From: Paracidovorax avenae
GTDB taxonomy: Bacteria; Pseudomonadota; Gammaproteobacteria; Burkholderiales; Burkholderiaceae_C
Assembly (NCBI RefSeq): GCF_040892545.1
Contig: NZ_CP156079.1
Coordinates: 4,933,501 to 4,997,500 of the forward strand
Length of the DNA: 64,000 nucleotides
Direction: 5' to 3'
Shown: positions 47,053-54,898 of the stretch, piece after piece
Position numbering within the stretch: the first letter of the stretch is position 1
Layout: every line of letters starts with the position of its first letter
The notes under the pieces: generated by a model
Databases searched by the model: none
Told to the model about the DNA's origin: nothing
The model's input: only the letters and a program-made list of their open reading frames with translations
Made by a program: the position numbers and the translations under genes

Positions 47053-49185
47053 TCAATGCGCCTCGGCGGCGGCACGATCCAGGCTGCCGAAGTCGCGGCC
47101 CTCGGCCACCAGCTTTTCCAAAAGCAGCGCGGGCTTCCAGAACAGCGGGTCTTCCTGTGCGAACTCGCGGATGTCGGCCAGGATCTTCGGCAGGCCCGCC
47201 GTGTCGGCGTAGTGCATCGGCCCGCCCCGGAAGCGCGGGAAACCGTAGCCCGACAGGAAGGTCACGTCCACGTCCAGCGGCCGCAGGGCGATGCCTTCAT
47301 CCACCACCTTCGCGCCCTCGTTGACCATGGCGGCCATGTAGCGGCGCATGATTTCTTCCGGCGTGAAGGTGCGCGGCGCGACGCCCTTCTTCGCACGCTC
47401 GGCATCGACGATCGCCAGCACCTCCGGGTCCGGCTGGCCCGTGCGGGCACCCTCCGGGTACAGGTAGAAGCCGCGTCCCGTCTTCTGGCCGAACCAGCCG
47501 CGTTCGCAGATGCGGTCGGCGATCTCCACGTAGCGCGCCTTCGGGTCGCGCGTGGCGGCACGGCGCTTGCGCGTGGCCCAACCGATGTCGCCGCCCGCCA
47601 GGTCGGTCACCTGGAACGGGCCCATCGGGTAGCCGAAGCCGCGCACCGCCGCATCGATCTCATAGGGGCTGGCACCGTCTTCCATCAGGTAATCGGCCGC
47701 CTGCTTGTACACGGCCAGGATGCGGTTGCCGATGAAGCCGTCGCACACACCGGCGCGCACGGGCACTTTCCTGAGCCGCTTCGCCAGTGCGAAGGCCGTG
47801 GCGACCACGTCGGCACTCACCCGGGCCGGCACCACGATCTCCAGCAGTTTCATGATGTTGGCCGGGCTGAAGAAGTGCAGCCCGATCACGTCCTGCGGCC
47901 GCCCGGTGGCGGCGGCGATCGCGTCGATGTCCAGGTACGAGGTGTTGGTGGCGAGCACGGCGCCCGGCTTGCAGACGCGGTCCAGCTCGCGGAAGACGGC
48001 CTTCTTGACTTCCAGGTCCTCGAACACCGCCTCGATCACCAGGTCGGCGGCGGCGATGTCTTCGTAACGCGTGCTGCCGGTGTAGCGCGCCATCACGGCG
48101 GCCTTGGCCTCGGCCGTCATGCGGCCCTTGGCGATAAGGCCGTCGTACACCTTCTCCACATGCGCGCGGCCCCGGGCCAGTGAAGCGTCGTCGCGCTCGA
48201 TCATCGTCACTGGCAGGCCGGCGTCCAGCGCCGACACGGTGATGCCGGCCCCCATGGTGCCACCGCCGATGACGGCGATGGAGGCCACCGGACGCGGTGC
48301 GGCAGCCTTCGCCTCCGGCACCTTGGTGGCCTCGCGCTCGGCGAAGAAGGCGTGGATCAGCCCCGCGCGCTGCGGGCTCGCCAGGCATTCCACGAAGGCC
48401 GCGCGCTCGCGCTGCATGCCCTCGTCGAACGGCAGCTCCACGGCGTTGCGCACGCATTCGACGATCTTCAGCGGCGAGAGCAGGCCGCGCGACTTCTTCG
48501 CGGTATCGGCCGCCAGCGCATCCAGGTCTGCCAGCGCGGCGGCGCGATCGGCGATCGCGATGTCGCGCGTGCGGCGCAGCGGCGCCTGCGCGGCCTGCAG
48601 CTCCTGCACGCAGGCGAGGCCCGCGGCCACCGGATCGCTGCCGTCCACCAGGCGGTCCACCAGGCCCGCGGCGAGGGCCGCCCTGGCGTTCAGCGGCTTG
48701 CCGCCCAGCATCATCTCGGCGGCCGGCTTCACGCCCATCAGGCGCGGCGCGCGCTGCGTGCCGCCCGCGCCGGGCAGCAGGCCCAGGTTCACCTCGGGCA
48801 GACCGAGCTGCGCGCCCGGCAGCGCCACGCGGTAGTGCGCGGCGAGCGCCACTTCCAGCCCGCCGCCCAGCGCGGCGCCGTGGATGGCGGCCACCACCCG
48901 CTTGGTGCAGGACTCGATGCGCTGGCAGACCTCGGGCAGCGAGGGCTCCACGGGCGGCTTGCCGAATTCGCGGATGTCGGCCCCGGCGATGAAGGCCTTG
49001 CCTTCGCCCACGATCAGCACGGCCTGCACGTCCGCGCGCGACTCGGCCTCGCCGATGGCGTCCCGCAGGCCCTGGCGCACCGCCGCGCCGAGCGCGTTCA
49101 CGGGCGGGTTGTCGATGCGGACGACGAGAACGCCGCCCTGCAGGCGCGTTTGCACGGGCGACGGGGTAGCCGCTGCTGAGGTCAT
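47053..49185 (-). CDS. Bifunctional enoyl-CoA hydratase / 3-hydroxyacyl-CoA dehydrogenase
   Basis: 710 residues. N-terminal crotonase part with both hydratase glutamates (GGGLEVALAA and LGLPEVNLGLLPGAGGTQR). A linker leads to the NAD-binding domain (IAVIGGGTMGAGITVSALDAG, about 300-320) and catalytic GLHFFSPANIMKLLEIV, then the C-terminal dehydrogenase repeats (DGFIGNRILAVY, GWFGQKTGRGFYLY, LSGYGFPRFRGGPM). FadB/FadJ/PimF type. The ATG at 49185 has AGGAGA 9 bases upstream. First gene of the ten-gene block, facing a LysR gene. Confidence 0.94.
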   Translation of the reverse strand: MTSAAATPSPVQTRLQGGVLVVRIDNPPVNALGAAVRQGLRDAIGEAESRADVQAVLIVGEGKAFIAGADIREFGKPPVEPSLPEVCQRIESCTKRVVAAIHGAALGGGLEVALAAHYRVALPGAQLGLPEVNLGLLPGAGGTQRAPRLMGVKPAAEMMLGGKPLNARAALAAGLVDRLVDGSDPVAAGLACVQELQAAQAPLRRTRDIAIADRAAALADLDALAADTAKKSRGLLSPLKIVECVRNAVELPFDEGMQRERAAFVECLASPQRAGLIHAFFAEREATKVPEAKAAAPRPVASIAVIGGGTMGAGITVSALDAGLPVTMIERDDASLARGRAHVEKVYDGLIAKGRMTAEAKAAVMARYTGSTRYEDIAAADLVIEAVFEDLEVKKAVFRELDRVCKPGAVLATNTSYLDIDAIAAATGRPQDVIGLHFFSPANIMKLLEIVVPARVSADVVATAFALAKRLRKVPVRAGVCDGFIGNRILAVYKQAADYLMEDGASPYEIDAAVRGFGYPMGPFQVTDLAGGDIGWATRKRRAATRDPKARYVEIADRICERGWFGQKTGRGFYLYPEGARTGQPDPEVLAIVDAERAKKGVAPRTFTPEEIMRRYMAAMVNEGAKVVDEGIALRPLDVDVTFLSGYGFPRFRGGPMHYADTAGLPKILADIREFAQEDPLFWKPALLLEKLVAEGRDFGSLDRAAAEAH

Positions 49186-49259
49186 GCCTTTGTCTCCTGG
49201 GATCACTCTGTTCGGGACATTCTTGCGGCGACAATGTTTTCTGACAATCACATCAATCG

Positions 49260-49274
49260 TTGACAGACTGTCAA
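49260..49274. promoter_or_regulatory. LysR-type operator palindrome
   Basis: TTGACAGACTGTCAA is a perfect 7-1-7 palindrome in the 120-base gap between the divergent bifunctional-enzyme and LysR genes. Its core TGACAGACTGTCA has the T-N11-A form of LysR boxes, and its left arm doubles as a TTGACA -35 box. Confidence 0.7.
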
Positions 49275-49305
49275 AGGATTTCAAACAATACACCGAAACA
49301 CTGCC

Positions 49306-50223
49306 ATGGACCTGCCCTCGCTGACCCTGCTGGTCGAGATCATCGACAGCGGCAACCTGAGCCAGGCCGCGCGCAAGCTGCGCATGACCCGCGCCAACGT
49401 GAGCTACCACCTCACCAAGCTGGAGAAGGCCGTGGGCGTACAGCTGGTGCAGCGCACCACGCGCCGGGTGGAGCCCACCGAGATCGGCCTGCGCCTCTAC
49501 GAGCATGGCCGCACCATCCGCAACGAACTGATGGCGGCGCAGGAAGCCGTCACCACGCTGGGCCAGGGCCTGCAGGGCCGCGTGGGCATCAGCGTGCCCA
49601 GCGGCTATGGGCAGATCGTGGTCAGCGACTGGCTGATCGAGTTCAAGCGCACGTACCCCGGCATCGTGCTGGACGTGCTGTTCGAAAACCGCGCCGACAA
49701 CCTGCGCGACGAGGTGGACATCGCCATCCGCGTGGTGCAGGAGCCACCCCTCTCCCTCGTGGCACGCAGCCTGGGCGATGTGCGCTACCTGGCCTGCGCC
49801 TCCGCCGATTACGCCCGCCGCCACGGCCTGCCGCGCACGCTGCATGCGTTGCGCGCCGGCCCGGTCATCACCGCCGGCGTGACCGGGCGCCAGTTGCGCC
49901 TGTCGGCCTACCAGGGCGCCGAGCGGCACGAGGTGCTGCTGGAGCCCACGCTGATCTCCGAGCACTTCCCGTTCCTGCGCCAGGGCATCCTGGCCGGGCT
50001 GGGCGTGGGGCTGGTGCCCGACTACGTGGTGCAGGACAAGCTCGCCACCGGCGAGGTGCTGACCACGCTGGACGAATACCGCCTGAGCATCTTCGGCACG
50101 CACATGTACCTGCTGTACCTGCCCAACCGCCACCAGACACGGGCCGTGCGCACCTGCATCGATTTCCTGCTGGACAAGGCGCGAACGGGTGTCGACACGC
50201 CGGCAGTGACCCCGCCCGGCTGA
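49306..50223 (+). CDS. LysR-family regulator of the acyl-CoA catabolic block
   Basis: 305 residues. N-terminal HTH (about 1-60; SGNLSQAARKLRMTRANVSYHLTKLEKAVGVQLVQRTTR), then the effector domain (about 88-290). The branch resembles CrgA/DhcR-like LysR proteins. It is transcribed away from the ten-gene block over a gap containing a perfect T-N11-A palindrome, so it is the obvious regulator of both sides. The inducer is presumably the pathway substrate or its CoA ester. Confidence 0.92.
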   Translation: MDLPSLTLLVEIIDSGNLSQAARKLRMTRANVSYHLTKLEKAVGVQLVQRTTRRVEPTEIGLRLYEHGRTIRNELMAAQEAVTTLGQGLQGRVGISVPSGYGQIVVSDWLIEFKRTYPGIVLDVLFENRADNLRDEVDIAIRVVQEPPLSLVARSLGDVRYLACASADYARRHGLPRTLHALRAGPVITAGVTGRQLRLSAYQGAERHEVLLEPTLISEHFPFLRQGILAGLGVGLVPDYVVQDKLATGEVLTTLDEYRLSIFGTHMYLLYLPNRHQTRAVRTCIDFLLDKARTGVDTPAVTPPG

Positions 50224-50278
50224 GCACGCCCGCCCCCTGGCCCCGGAATGTCCACGACGGCAGCGTACGATCGGGCGA

Positions 50279-51103
50279 ATGCCGAGGACACACCATCATC
50301 GAGTCGACCTGCTGCCCTGCCGGCACCCGGGCATCGAAGCCGTGGCGGCAGACACCGCGTTCGCGTTCGGCCGGCACATGCACGCGCAGTTCGGCGTGGG
50401 GCTGATCCAGCGCGGCGCGCAGAAGTCCACCAGCGGCCGGGGAATGGTCGAAGCCGGGCCAGGCGACCTCATCACCGTCAATCCCTGCGAAGTGCATGAC
50501 GGCGCCCCGATCGGCGATGGCGGACGCGCCTGGCGCATGCTGTACATCGATCCGGCCGTGCTGGCACGCGTCGCCCCGGGCCTCGGCCAGGAAAGCGCGC
50601 CGCCTTGCCTGGAGTTCGCACGGCCCGCACTGAGCAACCCGGAACTGGCACGCTGCTTTGGCCGGCTCTTTGAAGCCATGACGTGCACACGCACTGGGGG
50701 CACGGACGACCTCGCCGCGGACGAAGCGCTGGTACTGCTGCTGGGCGGCCTGCTGCACCCCGGCGCACCGGCGGTCGCCCGCAGCCCCTCCGGAATCGCC
50801 CGGGCACGCTCGCTCATCGACGACGATCCCTCCGCGTCGCCGGGCCTGGACAGCCTCGCAGCGCAAGCCGGACTCAGCCCTTACCAGTTCCTGCGCGCCT
50901 TCGCCCGGGCGACCGGACTCACGCCGCACGCCTACCTCCTGCAGCGGCGGACCCACCGCGCCCGCCAGTTGATCGGCCAGGGCGTGCCCCTGGCGCAGGC
51001 AGCCACGGACAGCGGCTTCTACGACCAGAGCCACATGAGCCGGTTCTTCGTGCGCAGCTTCGGCATGCCCCCCAGCCGCTATGCCGAGGCGCGGCGCCGC
51101 TGA
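50279..51103 (+). CDS. AraC-family regulator next to a LysE-type exporter
   Basis: 274 residues. An N-terminal cupin-like sensing domain (FGRHMHAQFGVGLIQRG, PGDLITVNPCEVHDG) and a C-terminal pair of HTH motifs (LDSLAAQAGLSPYQFLRAFARATGLTPHAYLLQRR and AATDSGFYDQSHMSRFFVRSFGMPPSRY). This sort of AraC protein commonly precedes a LysE exporter gene and controls it, as here (84-base gap). The ligand is probably an amino acid or analogue. Confidence 0.9.
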   Translation: MPRTHHHRVDLLPCRHPGIEAVAADTAFAFGRHMHAQFGVGLIQRGAQKSTSGRGMVEAGPGDLITVNPCEVHDGAPIGDGGRAWRMLYIDPAVLARVAPGLGQESAPPCLEFARPALSNPELARCFGRLFEAMTCTRTGGTDDLAADEALVLLLGGLLHPGAPAVARSPSGIARARSLIDDDPSASPGLDSLAAQAGLSPYQFLRAFARATGLTPHAYLLQRRTHRARQLIGQGVPLAQAATDSGFYDQSHMSRFFVRSFGMPPSRYAEARRR

Positions 51104-51186
51104 CCACCGCGCCGCAATTTCATCCAAGACGGCAGCACGCGCGCTGCGGAGGATCGGGAGACTTCCACTCCGCCACGAGGCCTTCC

Positions 51187-51804
51187 GTGCAACTCTCCCA
51201 TGAATTCCTGGCCACCTCGCTCATCGTCATCGCCACCCCGGGTACCGGCGCACTGATGACGCTGGCAGCCGCCCTCTCGCGCGGCCGCCGCGCCGCAGTG
51301 GTCACAGCCCTGGGCTGTACGCTCGGCATCGTGCCGCACATGCTGGCGGCGATCACCGGGCTGGCCACCCTGCTGGCCGCCAGCCCCGCCGCCTTCGCCA
51401 CGCTGCGGTATGCCGGTGCGGCGTATCTGCTCTACATGGCCTGGATGACCGCCAGGGCCGACGGGCCGCTGCAGCCGGCATCCCTTTCCGGTGCGCTCTC
51501 CAGCGGGCAGGCGGTGCGCGAGGCGATCCTCGTGAACGCCCTCAATCCCAAGCTGTCGCTGTTCTTCCTGGCGTTCCTGCCGCAGTTCATCGATGCGGGC
51601 GGGGCGCGGCCCACCCTCCGCATGCTGGAGCTCTCTCTGGTGTTCATGGCGCTGACCTTCGCCGTGTTCGCGGTGTACGGGCTGCTCGCAGCGTCGGTGA
51701 GGGACCGCATCCTCTCGCGCCCCGGGGTGCTGCGGTGGATGCGCTGGAGCTTCGCCGCGGCGTTCTGCCTGCTGGCGGCCCGAATCGCATGGCCGCACCG
51801 CTGA
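51187..51804 (+). CDS. LysE/RhtB-family amino-acid exporter
   Basis: 205 residues, the usual length, with six hydrophobic segments. IATPGTGALMTLAAALSRGRRAAVV is the family start pattern (with TPG), and LYMAWMTAR and FREAILVNALNPKLSLFFLAFLPQF-like sequence follow. The start is GTG at 51187 with GAGG upstream; the nearby ATG is out of frame. Follows an AraC-type regulator gene and ends 17 bases from a convergent second LysE gene. Substrate not predictable. Confidence 0.88.
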   Translation: MQLSHEFLATSLIVIATPGTGALMTLAAALSRGRRAAVVTALGCTLGIVPHMLAAITGLATLLAASPAAFATLRYAGAAYLLYMAWMTARADGPLQPASLSGALSSGQAVREAILVNALNPKLSLFFLAFLPQFIDAGGARPTLRMLELSLVFMALTFAVFAVYGLLAASVRDRILSRPGVLRWMRWSFAAAFCLLAARIAWPHR

Positions 51805-51821
51805 CAACCGGCAAGGCCGGA

Positions 51822-52460
51822 TCACACGGCGGCGACCTGCCACAGGGCGAAGGCGGCCAGCCCCGCAGCGCTGGCGTGTTGGATCCGGCGGTGCCAGCGC
51901 GCGTCGAAGCGGGCCCGCAGCAGCCCGACGGCCATGCTCAGGCACAGCCACCACAGCGCGGAGCCCGCGAACACGCCGGCGACCATGGCCGCCGGTGCCG
52001 TCGTCGCCGCCGCCGAGCGGCCCGCCATGGCCCCGAAGACCGCGATGAAGGACAGGATCGTGGCGGGATTGGAGAGCGTCAGCGCGAAGGTGTGCGCGAA
52101 ATCGGGCCAGCCGTTGCGCGCCGGACCGGTGCCGGCACCACTGCCGTCGCCAGCATGAGGAGTGACCGGCGCACGCGCGATATGCCACGCCATCCAGAGC
52201 AGGAAGGCCGCTCCCGCCCAGACGAGGGGCACCCTCACCGCCACCAGGGCGTGGACGAGCCAGTGCACCCCATAGGCGCCGAGCGCGCCGTAGACGGCAT
52301 CCGCCGCGGCAGCGCCCAGCCCCGTGGCCAGCCCGGCGCGCGGCCCGTGCGCCAGGCTGCGCTGGATGACCAGGATGCCGATCGGGCCTACCGGTGCGGC
52401 GATCGACAGGCCGATCACCAGGGAGGGGAGAAAGACGTCGAGCAGTGCCATGCCAGCCAT
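51822..52460 (-). CDS. LysE-family amino-acid exporter
   Basis: 212 residues, six TM segments. IAAPVGPIGILVIQRSLAHGPRAGLATGLGAAAADAVYG is the diagnostic N-terminal pattern, with WAGAAFLLWMAWHIAR and TLSNPATILSFIAVFGAM following. A Gly/Asp-rich loop lies near residue 105. Divergent from an Lrp/AsnC gene across an 84-base gap holding an 11-bp inverted repeat, which suggests control by that regulator. ATG 52460 is chosen; a Met three codons later is equally possible. Confidence 0.9.
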   Translation of the reverse strand: MAGMALLDVFLPSLVIGLSIAAPVGPIGILVIQRSLAHGPRAGLATGLGAAAADAVYGALGAYGVHWLVHALVAVRVPLVWAGAAFLLWMAWHIARAPVTPHAGDGSGAGTGPARNGWPDFAHTFALTLSNPATILSFIAVFGAMAGRSAAATTAPAAMVAGVFAGSALWWLCLSMAVGLLRARFDARWHRRIQHASAAGLAAFALWQVAAV

Positions 52461-52464
52461 CGTA

Positions 52465-52507
52465 GGCAGGCCGGACGCGGCAACGAAGCCGATTCTTCCG
52501 GCCTGCC
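52465..52507. promoter_or_regulatory. Inverted-repeat operator between LysE and Lrp/AsnC genes
   Basis: Arms GGCAGGCCGGA (52465-52475) and TCCGGCCTGCC (52497-52507) are perfectly complementary over 11 bp with a 21-base spacer. They fill the divergent gap, so this is a likely binding site for the adjacent Lrp/AsnC protein. Confidence 0.6.
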
Positions 52508-52544
52508 TGGCGTTTTGCCACTGTTTTTACGGACAATCCAGCCC

Positions 52545-53012
52545 ATGACCGAACCACCCGTACTGGACGACAAGGCCTGGAAGCTGCTGCAGGCGCTGCA
52601 GGCGGACGGCCGTGCGCCGCTCAAGACCCTGGCCGAGGCGGCGGGCCTCTCGGTGGCTGCCACGGCCGAACGCCTGAAACGGCTGCAGGAGGCCGGGGTC
52701 GTGCGGGGCGTGCATGCCGATCTCGATCCTGCCAAGGTCGGACGGCCCATCCAGGCCCTCATCGGCATCACCGTCGGCCAGCCGCACAAGCGGGCATTCC
52801 TCGATGCGCTGCGCGGTCGCGCCGAGGTCCTCGAGTGCCATCACGTCACCGGAGCCGACTCGTACGTGATGGCCCTGGCGGTGGAGAACATGGCGGCGCT
52901 GGAGTCCTTCCTCGGAGACATCAACCGCTGGGGCGAGACACGCACGTCCATCGTCATGTCCACCCCCATCTCCCGGCGCGGGCCTGGCCCTGTCGCAGTC
53001 GGCGGCCGATGA
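52545..53012 (+). CDS. Lrp/AsnC-family transcriptional regulator
   Basis: 155 residues. Winged HTH (about 6-58; DDKAWKLLQALQADGRAPLKTLAEAAGLSVAATAERLKRL in two parts) and a RAM ligand-binding domain (about 65-145; GITVGQPHKRAFLDAL, CHHVTGADSYVMALAVENM). The family senses amino acids as octamers. It is divergent from a LysE exporter gene, fitting feed-forward control of amino-acid export. A strong terminator follows. Confidence 0.92.
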   Translation: MTEPPVLDDKAWKLLQALQADGRAPLKTLAEAAGLSVAATAERLKRLQEAGVVRGVHADLDPAKVGRPIQALIGITVGQPHKRAFLDALRGRAEVLECHHVTGADSYVMALAVENMAALESFLGDINRWGETRTSIVMSTPISRRGPGPVAVGGR

Positions 53013-53050
53013 AAAAACCCCGCCGTGTCGCCACGGCGGGGTCGCGTTTT
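53012..53050. terminator. Bidirectional intrinsic terminator, Lrp/AsnC and htpX genes
   Basis: A perfect 10-bp stem, CCCCGCCGTG (53018-53027) with CACGGCGGGG (53032-53041), and loop TCGC. It is flanked by six A on the left and TCGCGTTTTC on the right, so it can stop transcription from both sides. Confidence 0.9.
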
Positions 53051-53091
53051 CTTTCCAGTGCGGCAGCCGGCCCGGCTGCCGCGCAGGGGCA

Positions 53092-53967
53092 TCAGCCCTG
53101 GGCGTTCTGCAGCGCGGCGATGCGCTCCTCGATGGGCGGATGGGTGCTGAACAGCTTGCCGATGCCGCCGGCGATGCCCATGGCCTGCAGGCCCTTGGGC
53201 AGTTCGGCCGGGTGCATGCCGCCCAGGCGGGCCAGCGCGTTGATCATCGGCTGCCGGCGGCCCATGAGGCGGGCGGCGCCCGCATCGGCGCGGAACTCGC
53301 GCTGGCGGCTGAACCAGGCCACGATCATCGAGGCCAGGAAGCCCAGCACGATGTCGAGCACGATGGTGGTGACCATGTAGCCGATGCCGGGGCCGGAATT
53401 GTTCTCGTCGTTGCGGCGCAGGAAGCTGTCCACCGCGTAGCCGATCACCCGCGAGAGGAACACGACGAAGGTGTTCATCACGCCCTGGATCAGGGTCATG
53501 GTGACCATGTCGCCGTTGGCGATGTGGGCCACCTCGTGGCCGATCACGGCCTCGACCTCCTCGCGGGTCATGCCCTGCAGCAGGCCGGTGGATACCGCCA
53601 CGAGGGCGTTGTTCTTGAAGGCGCCCGTGGCGAAGGCGTTCGGGTCGCCCTCGAAGATGCCGACCTCGGGCATGCCGATGCCGGCCTGGTCGGCGAACTT
53701 GCGCACGGTCTGGACGATCCAGGCCTCGTCGGCCGAGCCCGTGCCGTCGATCACGCGCACGCCGGAACTCCACTTGGCGATCGGCTTGCTCATGAGCAGC
53801 GAGATGATGGCGCCGCCGAAGCCCATGATGAAGGCGAAGCCGAGCAGCGCCCCCAGGTTGAGGCCGTTGGCCGTCAGGTAGCGGTTGACGCCGAGCAGGC
53901 TGGCGACGATGCCCAGCACCACCACGACGGCAAGGTTGGTGAGCAGAAAGAGCGCGATGCGTTTCAT
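53092..53967 (-). CDS. htpX: Membrane metalloprotease HtpX
   Basis: 291 residues, standard. Zinc protease of the inner membrane that cleaves misfolded membrane proteins. TM1 (about 4-24) and TM2 (about 36-58), zinc motif HEVAH (144-148) with a third ligand Glu in [11 protein letters not shown], and two more hydrophobic stretches (about 158-176 and 190-212). ATG 53967 gives [15 protein letters not shown], the usual start. A sigma-32 promoter precedes it and a bidirectional terminator follows, so it is a single-gene heat-shock unit. Confidence 0.96.
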   Translation of the reverse strand: MKRIALFLLTNLAVVVVLGIVASLLGVNRYLTANGLNLGALLGFAFIMGFGGAIISLLMSKPIAKWSSGVRVIDGTGSADEAWIVQTVRKFADQAGIGMPEVGIFEGDPNAFATGAFKNNALVAVSTGLLQGMTREEVEAVIGHEVAHIANGDMVTMTLIQGVMNTFVVFLSRVIGYAVDSFLRRNDENNSGPGIGYMVTTIVLDIVLGFLASMIVAWFSRQREFRADAGAARLMGRRQPMINALARLGGMHPAELPKGLQAMGIAGGIGKLFSTHPPIEERIAALQNAQG

Positions 53968-54043
53968 CGAAGGTTCTCCACGAAGGGGAAGCGTTGGGTG
54001 CAGGGGGAAGAAGCGGCCTGGTACCGGACCCGACACGACAGTA

Positions 54044-54071
54044 ATCTGGGGATGTCGTGCGGGCGTTCAAG
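54044..54071 (-). promoter_or_regulatory. Sigma-32 heat-shock promoter of htpX
   Basis: On the minus strand: -35 CTTGAAC (54071-54065), a 13-base spacer and -10 CCCCAGAT (54051-54044). Spacing and -10 box are identical to the htpG promoter. Predicted start is near 54037, giving a leader of about 70 bases. Confidence 0.8.
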
Positions 54072-54079
54072 CCGCCGTG

Positions 54080-54898
54080 TCAGCGCGGAGGGACCCCTGT
54101 TGTGTACTGTGATGCGGGGCGTGCGCTGCGGAACACGGAAGAGTCATCATAGAAGCAAAAGTTCTCGTTCCCCGCCCACCAGCCGGGCACCCCCAGCACC
54201 GGAAGGGGTGTGAAGGGTTTGGTCTCCAGCAGTTCCGGCTCCAGGCGATCCTCCAGCCAGCCGTCGATGTCAGCTACTGTTTCAGGAGCATCCGGCACCA
54301 GCAGCACATGGGCGGTGAGCGGCTTGCGAGGCACGGTGAGCTGCTCCAGCAGGGCATGGCCGAAGATCTCCAGGCGCGCCTGCCGCCAGAGCGGCCGCAG
54401 GTCCGCGAACAGCCGGCGCCATGCGCGGGCCGCCAGCGCCTCCCGCAGCGCCCGGGGGGCGAACAGCACCGCGCCGTTCTCATCGAAGACCGTGAGCGCA
54501 TCCCGCAGCGGGCCGCGCATGGCTCCGACGCCCTGTGCGGCGATGGCACCGGCCTGCAGGGCGTTGAGCCGGCGCTTGGCCCGCGGGTAGTGCAGCCAGA
54601 TCAGGCCGTTGAAGAAATCGTGCAGGTTGTCTCGGGTGGGGACGGTGCCGGTGGCATGGATGAAGCTTTCGTAGGGCACGCCCTTGTCCAGTAAGGATTG
54701 GGGCACGAAGCGCACCCTGTATCCGGAGCCCCGCGTGGCGGATAGGCTCATCCCTTCCGCCATGACTTCCCCGAACGGCCGATTCAATGCCTGCGTAAGC
54801 GGCGCTCCGGCATACCAAGCAGACTCCACCTGGGTACCGAGAGACGACAACGGCTGCAGCCACGGAGGCACAGCAGCGAAAACACGGGATGCCGCCAC
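54080..54898 (-). CDS. DUF3025 domain-containing protein
   Basis: 272 residues. The DUF3025 hallmark TRDNLHDFFNGLIWLHYPRAKRRLN (split across about 98-122) is clear, with AHVLLVPDAPETVADIDGWLE and LPVLGVPGWWAGNENFCFYDD near the end. No signal peptide, no TM. Function unknown. The start is uncertain: GTG at 54898 comes right after the stop codon of the NYN gene, giving a possible coupled start. The htpX promoter lies just beyond its stop codon. Confidence 0.82.
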   Translation of the reverse strand: MAASRVFAAVPPWLQPLSSLGTQVESAWYAGAPLTQALNRPFGEVMAEGMSLSATRGSGYRVRFVPQSLLDKGVPYESFIHATGTVPTRDNLHDFFNGLIWLHYPRAKRRLNALQAGAIAAQGVGAMRGPLRDALTVFDENGAVLFAPRALREALAARAWRRLFADLRPLWRQARLEIFGHALLEQLTVPRKPLTAHVLLVPDAPETVADIDGWLEDRLEPELLETKPFTPLPVLGVPGWWAGNENFCFYDDSSVFRSARPASQYTTGVPPR

